Assembly (NCBI RefSeq): GCF_001624695.1
Contig: NZ_JSEP01000007.1
Span: 223,330 to 287,329, forward strand
Source of the DNA: Labrenzia sp. OB1
GTDB lineage: Bacteria; Pseudomonadota; Alphaproteobacteria; Rhizobiales; Stappiaceae
DNA length: 64,000 bases
Reading direction: 5' to 3'
Part shown: positions 35,828 through 44,083 of the stretch, one piece after another
How the letters are laid out: every line of letters starts with the position of its first letter
How positions within the stretch are numbered: the first letter of the stretch is position 1
Program-made: the position numbers and the translations under genes
The notes under the pieces: generated by a model
Database searches by the model: none
What the model was told of the DNA's origin: nothing
Seen by the model: only the letters and a program-made list of their open reading frames with translations

Positions 35828-36994
35828 TCAGATCACTGGCAGGTCGCGAGACGTGCGCTCAGACAAGAGTTCCGCACCGCCCTGGCGCACCACGATGTTT
35901 TCTTCATGAACCATGATACGCCCATTCCCGTAGCTGAGAGACGGTTCCAGCGTCAGAACCATGTTTTCTTCGATCACTGTATGGTCAAAGGCGGCATGCG
36001 AAGGCCACTCGGTAAGTTGCATCCCCAAACCATGGCCGAGCCGACCGACATCGCCACCCTGATTATCCAGCTCTTCGATGACAGACTGCATGACCTGGAA
36101 GAGCTCCCGGCAGGTTGTGCCAACACGGGCGGCCGCTAGTCCAGCTTCCGTTGCGCGCCAAAGGACGTCGTAAGCGCGCCTTGAAGCATCGTCCGCTGCG
36201 CCGATAGCGTAATTGCGGTCGAAATCGCAGTAATATCCATCCCAGACGGCACCCGAATCCAGCATCAAGATGTCCCCTGTTGCCAGCGGTCGGCGCGAAG
36301 GTGGCGAGATCACGTCATGATACCCTCCCAGATCTGCGCCGCCTACGAGATAAGGTACATCATCGGCCCCCTGTGCCAGGCCTTCTCGCCGGAAGGCCCG
36401 GAAAACATCTTCCAGGGGCTGTCCCTCGAACACCAGGTCGGGAACCCTTGAAAAGGTCCGGGAACCAATGGCGCAGATATGGGCGATTTTCTCGATTTCC
36501 AGTTCGGACTTGATCATGCGCAGGCCGCGAACCAATCCGGTCGCATCTGCAATCGACAGGCCCGGAAGGCATTCTATCAACCGTTCATAATCACCCAACG
36601 GCATGCGCAGTGACGTTTCGTGACCTTTCATCACACCAATAGTCTTGCTCGCCTTTGCCAGCGGTTTGAGCAAGTCCGTAAGCAGGCTCAGACCGTCGTC
36701 TGCCGGACAAGGTGCACTCCAGGTGCGGATGTCGTCCAGCCAGGTCCGGCGCATCAGCTCCGCACCAATTTCGGGGATGATGGCTATCGGTTTGCCTGTG
36801 AGCGGCACAAAGACAAACCAGGGCCGGGTGGGACTTTGCCAGAACAAGGTATGAAAGCCGCTGAAATATCGGACTTCCGCCTCTGTCATCAAAAGCAATC
36901 CGTCGAGGCCTGAGGAGGCCATGCGTTCCTGTGCCCGTTCGGTGCGTGCCGCAAACTCCCTTTCGGGAAATCCACGCGAAGGATTGTCTGTCAT
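35828..36994 (-). CDS. M24 family metallopeptidase / Xaa-Pro dipeptidase-like hydrolase
   Basis: A 388-residue pita-bread-fold enzyme: an N-terminal creatinase-like domain (about 10-155) and a C-terminal catalytic domain. The five metal ligands of the family can be seen: D246 and D257 in MLDSGAVWDGYYCDFDRN, H321 in LGHGLGMQL, E350 in LTLEPSLSY and E364/365 in MVHEENI. The family includes proline dipeptidase, creatinase and ectoine hydrolase DoeA, which opens a cyclic amidine. Its start overlaps the M20 stop by four bases. A cyclic or N-blocked amino acid substrate is likely. Confidence 0.88.
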   Translation of the reverse strand: MTDNPSRGFPEREFAARTERAQERMASSGLDGLLLMTEAEVRYFSGFHTLFWQSPTRPWFVFVPLTGKPIAIIPEIGAELMRRTWLDDIRTWSAPCPADDGLSLLTDLLKPLAKASKTIGVMKGHETSLRMPLGDYERLIECLPGLSIADATGLVRGLRMIKSELEIEKIAHICAIGSRTFSRVPDLVFEGQPLEDVFRAFRREGLAQGADDVPYLVGGADLGGYHDVISPPSRRPLATGDILMLDSGAVWDGYYCDFDRNYAIGAADDASRRAYDVLWRATEAGLAAARVGTTCRELFQVMQSVIEELDNQGGDVGRLGHGLGMQLTEWPSHAAFDHTVIEENMVLTLEPSLSYGNGRIMVHEENIVVRQGGAELLSERTSRDLPVI

Positions 36995-38142
36995 TCAGCG
37001 ACCTTTCTCGGAGGTAGCCGATCTTGCACCAGCCTGACCCAGAACGCCGCACCAATTGGCAGAAGCGCATCGTTGAAATCATAGTCTGCGGCGTGCAGGG
37101 GCTGGGCATTCGCGCCTGTTTCGCCATTTCCCATCAGAAGAAAGCAACCGGGAACAGTTGCACAGAAATGAGCGAAGTCTTCCGAGAAACTCATTGGTTG
37201 CCGTTCCTGCACCACTTCGCATCCAATCGCTTTTCCCGCGCGGTAGACCGCTTCGACCGGCCCCGGAGCGTTGATGGTTTCGACGAACTCGGTGATGCAA
37301 TCAACTGTTACCGAAACCGCGTGCGCAGCAGCTACGCCCGCTGCTATCTGACGCATGAACCTTTCCACGGCAATGCGATCTTCCGGTGAACGGGCCCGAT
37401 AGTCGCCCTTCAGAATGGCTTGCCCCGGCAAGACATTTCGCTGTCCATCCGTGATGAATTCGGTAACCGACACAACCGTCCCGGCTGCCGGGGGAAGCTT
37501 CCGGGCAACGATGGTCTGCAGGGCCAGCACAAGTTCCGATGCGACAGTGATTGCATCCACGCCTGCTTGGGGCATGGAGGCATGTCCACCACGGCCTTGC
37601 ACCTTGATTTCAAACAGGGTTTCGCTGTTGCAGATAATACCTGTCCGGGTCGAGACCTGACCGGTCGGCGCACCTGGCAAATTGTGAATTGCATAGATTT
37701 CGTCTACCGGGAAGCGCGAAAGGACACCTTCATCGATCATCGCCTGAGCACCCAACCCGAGTTCCTCATTTGGTTGAAACAGAAAGACAACGGTGCCGTC
37801 AAAGTCTGGGTTTTTTGCCAGCCGCTCGGCGGCCCCCAGAAGCATTGTCATGTGGCCATCATGCCCGCAGGCATGCATGACACCGGGCGTCTCTGAGACA
37901 TAGTCATGCGACGAAGCCTCTGTGATTGGCAGTGCATCCATATCCGCACGCAGGGCGATGGCCCGATTTCCCTGGCCGTTGCGCAGCACGCCGACAACAC
38001 CAGCACCCTCATGAACGTCCAGCCCCAGAGCGCGCAATGCATCAGCAATTTCGTTCTTCGTTCTTTCTTCCTTAAAACCGAGCTCAGGGTTGCGGTGAAA
38101 ATCCCGCCGTCGTTCCATCAAACGTTGTTCAAACGCATCCAT
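36991..38142 (-). CDS. M20 family amidohydrolase (aminoacylase/hippurate hydrolase type)
   Basis: A 383-residue M20D enzyme. Motifs in order: RRRDFHRNPELGFKE (11-25), ALRADMDALPI, PGVMHACGHDGHMTM (86-100, metal ligands), FQPNEELGLGA with the catalytic glutamate, a lid domain with VQGRGGHASMP, and FSEDFAHF near the end. It removes an acyl group from an N-acyl amino acid. Start at 38142 with GGAG eight bases upstream; the longer frame adds 17 residues of poor fit. First gene of the operon, with the plus-strand Lrp gene diverging from it. Confidence 0.9.
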   Translation of the reverse strand: MDAFEQRLMERRRDFHRNPELGFKEERTKNEIADALRALGLDVHEGAGVVGVLRNGQGNRAIALRADMDALPITEASSHDYVSETPGVMHACGHDGHMTMLLGAAERLAKNPDFDGTVVFLFQPNEELGLGAQAMIDEGVLSRFPVDEIYAIHNLPGAPTGQVSTRTGIICNSETLFEIKVQGRGGHASMPQAGVDAITVASELVLALQTIVARKLPPAAGTVVSVTEFITDGQRNVLPGQAILKGDYRARSPEDRIAVERFMRQIAAGVAAAHAVSVTVDCITEFVETINAPGPVEAVYRAGKAIGCEVVQERQPMSFSEDFAHFCATVPGCFLLMGNGETGANAQPLHAADYDFNDALLPIGAAFWVRLVQDRLPPRKVAE

Positions 38143-38264
38143 TCGCAAATCTCCGCCACTCCTGGACCTGTCTACAGTGTCTTGAGAGAACAAAGGCGTA
38201 GATTTTCTTCGAGCTGGCGACGAATGTCATTGAATTTGACGTCTTTTGCGATCAATTTCAGAAT

Positions 38265-38714
38265 ATGGATGACAAGGATCTGGAGATATTGCGTCTTGTG
38301 CAGCGTGATGCCCGCCTGACTGCCGACACGATCAGTCAGGATGTGGGGCTCTCTCCCCCCGCCGTGCAAAAACGTTTAAAGAAACTGCGTGAGAGCGGTG
38401 TTATTGAACGGGATATCGCCGTTTTGAACCCATCGAAACTGGCGCGCGACATGACTATCATTGTCGATGTCATTCTGGAGCGGGAAAGTCGTCGGCACCT
38501 GGACGAGTTCAAGCGCAAGATGCGCAACGCAAATTGTGTTCAGCAATGTTACTACACGACAGGCGAGGCTGACTTCACGCTAATCCTCACTGTGCGCGAT
38601 ATCAAGGAATACGAATTGTTCACGCAGGAATTTTTCTTCGACGAATCCAACATCAGCCGCTTCAGAACTTCGGTCGTCATGGACAGGGTCAAGGTGTCGC
38701 TGGACGTCTTGTAA
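38265..38714 (+). CDS. Lrp/AsnC family transcriptional regulator, copy A
   Basis: A 149-residue Lrp/AsnC regulator with an N-terminal helix-turn-helix (MDDKDLEILRLVQRDARLTADTISQDVGLSPPAVQKRLKKLRESG) and a C-terminal RAM domain (MTIIVDVILERES through VQQCYYTTGEADFTLIL). It is divergent from the M20-M24-racemase operon and convergent with a second Lrp gene. The two share many positions over their whole length, for example QQCYY-TG-ADF and RFRTSV-M-R-KV, so they are paralogues. Confidence 0.9.
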   Translation: MDDKDLEILRLVQRDARLTADTISQDVGLSPPAVQKRLKKLRESGVIERDIAVLNPSKLARDMTIIVDVILERESRRHLDEFKRKMRNANCVQQCYYTTGEADFTLILTVRDIKEYELFTQEFFFDESNISRFRTSVVMDRVKVSLDVL

Positions 38715-38727
38715 CGCTGCATATCGT

Positions 38728-39192
38728 TCAAATCGGCAGGGTCAGACCAACCTTGGTTCGTTCCATGGTGACAGAAGTCCGGAACCGACGGACGTTTGAG
38801 TTTTCAAAAAACAGCCTGTGGGTGAGTTCCTCGAAATCCTGCATGTCGCGCGCGGTGCAAATCAGGATGAAATCCGCGTCTCCGGTCACATAGTAACATT
38901 GCTGCACCTGTGGTTCGGCACGCACCAATCTGCGAAACATGTCCAGCTGTTGCAGACTCTCCCGTTCCAGTTCCACCAGAACGATCAGTGTCATGTTGTA
39001 GTCCAGCCGTGCTGCATCCAGGATAGCAACTTCCTGCCGGATAATGCCGGATTCTTTCAGGCGCTTCTGTCTCCTTTGTACTGAAGGTATCGATAGTCCG
39101 CATTCCTCTGCCATTACATCCAGTCCGATCCTGCGGTCCTGCTGCATGAGCCTCAGGATTGTCTTGTTGGCGTCATCCAAATCATCATCCAT
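38728..39192 (-). CDS. Lrp/AsnC family transcriptional regulator, copy B
   Basis: A 154-residue Lrp/AsnC protein, paralogous to copy A. The helix-turn-helix is NKTILRLMQQDRRIGLDVMAEECGLSIPSVQRRQKRLKESG and the RAM domain has MTLIVLVELERES and VQQCYYVTGDADFILICT. It faces copy A tail to tail with 13 bases between stops and is divergent from the PLP-lyase/TRAP operon. Each regulator is thus placed to read one of the two halves of the module. Confidence 0.9.
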   Translation of the reverse strand: MDDDLDDANKTILRLMQQDRRIGLDVMAEECGLSIPSVQRRQKRLKESGIIRQEVAILDAARLDYNMTLIVLVELERESLQQLDMFRRLVRAEPQVQQCYYVTGDADFILICTARDMQDFEELTHRLFFENSNVRRFRTSVTMERTKVGLTLPI

Positions 39193-39292
39193 GACTTTTT
39201 TCTCTTTCTTTTGCCGTATATATGAGAAATTTAATCGAGTTTAATCAGAAAATTGAAAAAATAAATAAAGCCGAAATGCTACATCATGGCGC
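39193..39292. promoter_or_regulatory. Divergent promoter of lrp copy B and the lyase/TRAP operon
   Basis: A 100-base AT-rich gap between divergent starts. It has T/A-rich runs (39250-39270) and should hold both promoters and an Lrp-type site. No defined palindrome stands out. Confidence 0.45.
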
Positions 39293-40342
39293 ATGAAACA
39301 CGTAGATATTCTCGACTTTGCGCCGGATTTCAAACGGGCGGTTGCCTTCTTCAAGGAGCAGCAAAACTATGCCGTCTCACCTCTGAGGCGCCTGCAGGGC
39401 CCTGACGGGCAAACATTCTGGGCCAAGGATGAAACCGGCAGAATGGGGTTGGGTGCCTTCAAGGCGCTTGGTGCTCCATATGCGGTCGCCCGACTGTTGG
39501 GTGATACCTGGTTTGCCCATACCGGCGAGACGTTGACTCCCGATCGCCTGTTGGACGCAGACGTACGTGCCTTGGCCGCAACTCAGACATTTGCCTGTGC
39601 AAGTGCCGGCAATCACGGTTTGGGCGTTGCTGCCGGGGCTCAGGCGGTTGGTGCGAAATCGCGTATTCATCTGGCAAGGACTGTGCCTGCAAGCTTCGCA
39701 GAGCGGTTGAAAGGTCTCGGGGCGGAAGTTGTGTGGTCCGGGACTGTTTATGATGAAAGCGTCGCGGCCGCGATTGCCGATGCCAGTCAGACCGGAGCCA
39801 CACTGCTCGCAGACGGTTCCTGGCCCGGATACACCGAGACTCCGAAATGGGTGATGGAAGGTTATTGCGTCATCGCCGAGGAATTGCGTGCTTCCTTTGA
39901 AACATTGGGTCATTGGCCCTCCCACGTCTATCTGCAAGCCGGAGTTGGCGGGCTTGCCGCCGCGATGGCCCACATGATCCGGCTGAACTGGACGGTTCAG
40001 CCAGAACTGATCGTTGTCGAGCCCGCGGCTGCAGCCTGTCTGAAAGCAAGTCATGAAGCAGGGACGGCAACCCGGTCGGACGGACCGGATTCCAACATGG
40101 GACGCCTGGACTGCAAGGAACCGTCAATCGTCGCGTGGCACGTGCTCGAACGCTGCAACGTGACCTATCAGACCCTCTCCGAAAAAGAGGGCGCAAGCGC
40201 GGCCGAGGCTGTGACGAAACTCGGCATAGCCACTACTCCATCAGGCGCTGCAGGGTTCGGTGCTTTGTGCACACAGCTCTCCGACAAAACAAACGGCAAG
40301 GATTTCTTGCCCCTTGTCATCATCTCAGAGGGGCTCGCTTGA
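39293..40342 (+). CDS. Diaminopropionate ammonia-lyase-like PLP enzyme
   Basis: A 349-residue fold-type II PLP enzyme. The PLP lysine is K57 in GRMGLGAFKALGAPYAV, the phosphate loop is ASAGNHGLGVA (103-113), and the C-terminal ATTPSGAAGFGAL motif contacts the cofactor ring. The pattern is that of 2,3-diaminopropionate ammonia-lyase (YgeX/DpaL), although it is about 50 residues shorter than the roughly 400-residue E. coli enzyme. It would eliminate ammonia from a 2,3-diamino acid or dehydrate a 3-hydroxy amino acid to give a 2-oxo acid. EutB of ectoine clusters also has this fold. It leads the TRAP operon. Confidence 0.82.
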   Translation: MKHVDILDFAPDFKRAVAFFKEQQNYAVSPLRRLQGPDGQTFWAKDETGRMGLGAFKALGAPYAVARLLGDTWFAHTGETLTPDRLLDADVRALAATQTFACASAGNHGLGVAAGAQAVGAKSRIHLARTVPASFAERLKGLGAEVVWSGTVYDESVAAAIADASQTGATLLADGSWPGYTETPKWVMEGYCVIAEELRASFETLGHWPSHVYLQAGVGGLAAAMAHMIRLNWTVQPELIVVEPAAAACLKASHEAGTATRSDGPDSNMGRLDCKEPSIVAWHVLERCNVTYQTLSEKEGASAAEAVTKLGIATTPSGAAGFGALCTQLSDKTNGKDFLPLVIISEGLA

Positions 40343-40364
40343 GCGGGTCGGGAAAGGAAGAAGC

Positions 40365-41414
40365 ATGCAGAAATTGATCAGGAAATTTGTCATTCCCGCG
40401 CTGTTCACCGTTGGTCTGGCATCAGGCGCCGTTGCGGAGACATGGAAGTTCGCGTCCGAGGAAGACAAGAACGACGTGCAGGACATCTTTGCCAAGACCT
40501 TTGCCGAAACGATCAAGGAAGAATCGGGCGGCGATATCAAGGTCAGGATCTTTTATTATGGCCAGCTGGGCACTGAAAATGACATCGTTGAATTGACCGC
40601 GAAGGGGGTCGTTCAGTTTGTTTCGGTGGGGACAGGACACCTGGGCTCCTATGTTCCGGAAGTGCAGGCACTCAGTGTCCCTTATGTTCTGGGCAGCGAT
40701 GTTGACACCGTGCGCAAGGTTCTGACCGGCAGCGAGACAATCTACAACGATCTCAGCGACAGGTTCGAAAAGGTCAATCTGAAACTTTTGACCATGATCT
40801 CCGAAGGAGAGATGGCCTGGGGTGCCAACAAGGAAATTCGCAGCCCGGCAGATTTCGACGGACAAAAGATCCGCACCTTCACGTCAACGATCCCTGTGGA
40901 AACATACAAGGCCTTTGGCGCAACCCCGACGCCGCTTTCCTGGGGTGAAGTCTACGGTGCGCTGCAGCTCAAGACCGTCGATGGCATGGTCAATCCGATC
41001 TACTTCATCTACAACGCAAAATGGCATGAGGTTCAGGACTATCTCATGTTCCCGGGTCAGCAGCCTTACGTCAGCACCGTTTCCACCAACAGCGAGTGGT
41101 TCAATGGCCTCACTGCGGAGAAGCAGGCCATGGTGCACAAGGCCATTACTGCAGCGGAGCAGGCCGCCCATGATTATCAGCTGAAAATCAACAAGGAAAA
41201 CATGGACAAGATCCTGGCGGATCGTCCTGACCTGAAGATTGTCGTTCTGACGGATGAAGAACGTGCGGTGTTCCGCGAGCTGAGCAATGGTCTGCATGAA
41301 ACCTATTACACTGTCGTTGAAAACGCCTATGGCGAAGAGGAAAAGTCCGAAGCACGTGACCGTGCCCGGAAAATTCTCGAAAGCCTTGTCCGTGAAGTAA
41401 AGGACGCCTCCTAG
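40365..41414 (+). CDS. dctP: TRAP transporter substrate-binding protein (DctP), second system
   Basis: A 349-residue DctP protein. Signal peptide MQKLIRKFVIPALFTVGLASGAVA ends near residue 24 (AVA-ET). The mature sequence has WKFASEEDKNDVQDIFAKTFAETIKEE, ELTAKGVVQFVSVGTGHLGSYVPEVQALSVPYVL, and GGEVYGALQLKTVDG-type ligand-site residues (WGEVYGALQLKTVDGM). Start at 40365 with AAAGGAAG upstream. It would bind the amino-acid-like substrate of this module. Confidence 0.92.
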   Translation: MQKLIRKFVIPALFTVGLASGAVAETWKFASEEDKNDVQDIFAKTFAETIKEESGGDIKVRIFYYGQLGTENDIVELTAKGVVQFVSVGTGHLGSYVPEVQALSVPYVLGSDVDTVRKVLTGSETIYNDLSDRFEKVNLKLLTMISEGEMAWGANKEIRSPADFDGQKIRTFTSTIPVETYKAFGATPTPLSWGEVYGALQLKTVDGMVNPIYFIYNAKWHEVQDYLMFPGQQPYVSTVSTNSEWFNGLTAEKQAMVHKAITAAEQAAHDYQLKINKENMDKILADRPDLKIVVLTDEERAVFRELSNGLHETYYTVVENAYGEEEKSEARDRARKILESLVREVKDAS

Positions 41415-41432
41415 GCGATTGCCAATACGTGG

Positions 41433-41460
41433 AAAGCGCGGGGTCCAACCCGCGCTTTTT
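41433..41460 (+). terminator. Intrinsic terminator/attenuator between dctP and dctQ
   Basis: A perfect 10-bp stem (AAAGCGCGGG at 41433-41442 with CCCGCGCTTT at 41449-41458) with a six-base loop and a T-run. Located between the binding-protein gene and the permease genes, it probably lowers permease expression relative to the abundant binding protein. Confidence 0.85.
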
Positions 41461-41521
41461 GCCTTTGCACGCGGGGAGGACGCGGCTGAACCGTAAAATG
41501 GTCAGCAGACGGGAGACCACA

Positions 41522-42058
41522 ATGAAAACGCTGCTGCAGACTGCGAACAGAGGGATCGAGTTCGCAGAAAAGTCGATCATCGTCTTTTCAATCTTGTTGA
41601 TCATGTTGAACTCGACGGCCAATGCGATCGGCCGTTACGCCCTTGGGCAAAGTCTGTTTTTCTCTGAAGAATTGAATCAGTTTCTGATTGTCGGCGTGAC
41701 ATTCGTCGGGTTTGCATACGCAGTCCGCAGAGGACGGAACATCCGAATGACGGCTCTCTATGATGCTCTGTCCGACCGGACCAGGAAATTGCTGTTGACG
41801 CTGATATCGCTGACTACCGGTCTCTTGCTGATGTTCCTGACCTACAAGTCGGTTCTCTATGTTCAGGAGGTCAAGGACATCAACCGGTTATCTCCAGCGT
41901 TGCAGTTTCCGGTCTACATCATCTACGCGGTCATCCCGGTCGGGCTCGCCATGGCCAGCCTGCAATACCTGATCGCCTTTCTGATGAATATCACACAAAA
42001 GGGGACTTACCTGTCGCTGGACGTGCAGGACAGTGAAGCTGAAGATATCGGAGTCTGA
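41522..42058 (+). CDS. dctQ: TRAP transporter small permease (DctQ), second system
   Basis: A 178-residue four-helix membrane protein with the DctQ pattern: IIVFSILLIMLNSTANAIGRYALGQSLFFSEELNQFLIVGVTFVGFAYAVRRGRNIRM. Start at ATG 41522; the stop is separated by one base from dctM. Confidence 0.9.
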   Translation: MKTLLQTANRGIEFAEKSIIVFSILLIMLNSTANAIGRYALGQSLFFSEELNQFLIVGVTFVGFAYAVRRGRNIRMTALYDALSDRTRKLLLTLISLTTGLLLMFLTYKSVLYVQEVKDINRLSPALQFPVYIIYAVIPVGLAMASLQYLIAFLMNITQKGTYLSLDVQDSEAEDIGV

Positions 42059-42059
42059 C

Positions 42060-43403
42060 ATGGGCGATATACTGAGTTTCCTGAACAATATCGTGGCCGG
42101 TGAATTGGATATCTACGTCATTACATTCACGCTGGTCGTGACGATGATCGTCCTTTTGTTCCTCAGCTTTCCAATGGTCGTGCCGCTGGTTGTCGCCGCG
42201 CTGGTCGGGCTGGTGCATTTCTCACAAATCGACACCGGCGTCATCATTCAGCAGATCATCACCGGGATTTCACCGAACGCACTGATTGCCGTGCCGATGT
42301 TCATTCTGGCGGCCGATATCATGGCTCGCGGTCACACGGCGAACAATCTCCTTGGACTGATCGAAGCCTTTTTCGGGCATCGTCGGGGAGGCTTGCCCAT
42401 CACCGCCTGTCTCAGCTGCACCCTGTTCGGATCCGTGTCCGGTTCCACACAGGCCACTGTGGTTTCGATCGGGCAGATCATGCGCCCCAAACTGCTGAAG
42501 GCGGGTTACAAGGACAGCTTCGTCATGGCGCTAATCATCAACGCCAGTGACATTGCTTTCCTGATTCCGCCCAGCATCGGGCTTATTCTTTACGGCACGC
42601 TCGCCAATACCAGCGTCAGTGAACTGTTCATCGCCGGCATCGGTCCCGGCATTGTGCTCGCGTTCCTCTTTTCGGCCTATTGTTACGTCTACAGCCTTTT
42701 TCAGGGCGAGGCGATTGCACTCGTCGAGCGAAAGTCGGCTCCCGAACGGATGATCGCGATCAAAAAAGCCCTACTGCCACTGGGGTTCCCTGCACTGATT
42801 GTCGGGGGTATCTATTCCGGCGCTGTCACTCCGACAGAGGCTGCCTCTTTTTCGGTTCTCTATGCATTGATCGTTGAATGTTTGATCTACCGCGAACTGA
42901 AGCTGAACGACGTATTGAATGCAGCGCTCAGTACTGGTCTGATCACGGCAGTCGTGTTCATTCTCGTCGGGGTTGGGCAGGCGTTTTCCTGGTATATTTC
43001 CTTCGAACAGATCCCGCAGGGGTTGTTGGAACCGCTCAATCTGGAAGGGGCTTCCGACAAGTACATTCTTGCCATCATTGCATTGAGCTTCTTTGTGGGA
43101 TGCATGTTTGTCGACTCGCTGGTGGTGCTGGTCATTCTGACACCAATCTTCGTGCCGATCGTCGACGCGTCCGGTCTTGATCCGGTGCTCGTCGGCGTCA
43201 TGGTGACTTTGCAAATGGCCATCGGTTCGGCGACGCCGCCTTTCGGATGTGACATCTTCACGGCGATAGCGATCTTCAACAAGCCTTACATGGAAGTGAT
43301 CAAGGGAACACTCCCGTTCTTCGTCATCCTGTTTGTTATGGCCACCTTGCTGATTTTCTTCCCGGGCATTGCGTTGATCTTGCGGGATCTTGCATCCCTT
43401 TAG
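42060..43403 (+). CDS. dctM: TRAP transporter large permease (DctM), second system
   Basis: A 447-residue DctM protein with about 12 helices. Family segments include VPMFILAADIMARGHTANNLLG, GSVSGSTQATVVSIGQIM and FLIPPSIGLILYGTLANTSVSELFIAG, and ATPPFGCDIF. Completes the second TRAP transporter. Confidence 0.93.
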   Translation: MGDILSFLNNIVAGELDIYVITFTLVVTMIVLLFLSFPMVVPLVVAALVGLVHFSQIDTGVIIQQIITGISPNALIAVPMFILAADIMARGHTANNLLGLIEAFFGHRRGGLPITACLSCTLFGSVSGSTQATVVSIGQIMRPKLLKAGYKDSFVMALIINASDIAFLIPPSIGLILYGTLANTSVSELFIAGIGPGIVLAFLFSAYCYVYSLFQGEAIALVERKSAPERMIAIKKALLPLGFPALIVGGIYSGAVTPTEAASFSVLYALIVECLIYRELKLNDVLNAALSTGLITAVVFILVGVGQAFSWYISFEQIPQGLLEPLNLEGASDKYILAIIALSFFVGCMFVDSLVVLVILTPIFVPIVDASGLDPVLVGVMVTLQMAIGSATPPFGCDIFTAIAIFNKPYMEVIKGTLPFFVILFVMATLLIFFPGIALILRDLASL

Positions 43404-43426
43404 GGGTGAAACATCCAAAGGAGTAG

Positions 43427-43483
43427 ATGATGGCAAGAAACTCGAAGCTGGTTTTTTGCCAGTCTGCAGGGGTGGCGGTCTGA
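43427..43483 (+). pseudogene. Truncated 18-codon reading frame with strong ribosome site
   Basis: Twenty-odd bases after dctM an AAAGGAG element precedes ATG-ATG, giving MMARNSKLVFCQSAGVAV before a TGA at 43481-43483, two bases before the IS6 copy 2 end. A strong ribosome site before such a short frame suggests the first codons of a TRAP-operon gene cut by the element. Confidence 0.4.
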
Positions 43484-43485
43484 CT

Positions 43486-44065
43486 GGGGCGTGTCGCAAA
43501 GTTTTTCGCGTCAACCACGCCTTGAGATCTGACTGTTGAAAGAGCGCTCGTGAAATCGGATTTCCGCGTCATGATTCTCTCTGCCGTCGTTGAAAACTGA
43601 AGCGCCAATCGAAGGATGACTTCAAAGGCAGACAGTTCGAGGCATGGCTGATCCTTCAGGCTGTGTCCTGGTACTTGCGGTATCCGCTGAGCTATCGGGA
43701 CCTGGAGGAAATGTTCCTGGAACGCGGTTTTCAAGTCGATCACAGCACTATCAACCGGTGGGTTCTGACCTACGCTTACCTGAGGGAGAAACGGTTGCGG
43801 CGGTTCCGCAAACCGCATTGTGGCTCGGTCCACATCGATGGCCGGAGGCCGGCGGGTTCCGCTCGTTCAACGCAGCCAGAGAATCCATCGACGGCTTCGA
43901 AGCCATCTGTGGCTCAAGAAGGGCTTTGGCTTTACCGGTCAGTTGAGCGTTCGTGAACAGAACGATCTGCTTGCGGTGTTCTTCGGAACTGAAAAAGTCA
44001 ACGAAGCCTGAAAGTTGCCCCAAACGGGAGACGTCCGTCTGCCGACGAAACTTGCGACAAGCCCC
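43486..44065 (+). mobile_element. IS6-family deletion derivative, copy 2
   Basis: A 580-bp element with ends GGGGCGTGTCGCAAAGTTT and, inverted, GGGGCTTGTCGCAAGTTTCG. It is nearly identical to copy 1 over most of its length, in the same orientation, and has the same internal transposase deletion joint (about 43852). A small number of substitutions and a compensating indel separate the two. Confidence 0.8.
43600..44011 (+). pseudogene. IS6-family transposase remnant
   Basis: The N-terminal helix-turn-helix region (SWYLRYPLSYRDLEEMF, VDHSTINRWVLTYAYLREK) runs into the deletion joint, then the C-terminal tail appears in another frame (GGFRSFNAARESIDGFEA) with an extra one-base shift before TEKVNEA. 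The catalytic core is absent. Confidence 0.85.
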
Positions 44066-44083
44066 TTTTGCATCCTTTAGCTT

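Larger units (their letters stand above)
34372..44065. mobile_element. Composite-transposon-like segment bounded by IS6 derivatives
   Basis: Two directly repeated IS6-family derivatives flank about 8.5 kb that contains one complete uptake and breakdown module (M20, M24, racemase-like, two Lrp regulators, PLP lyase, TRAP). IS6 elements commonly build such pseudo-compound transposons. The copies here have no transposase core, so the segment could move only with help or by recombination. That it moved as a unit is inference. Confidence 0.5.

Noticed and set aside
36991..39192. Direct assignment of the module as the ectoine doe/eut cluster
   Set aside because: The M20 deacylase is not of the DoeB (aspartoacylase) type and no EutC-like cyclodeaminase is present; kept only as an analogy.
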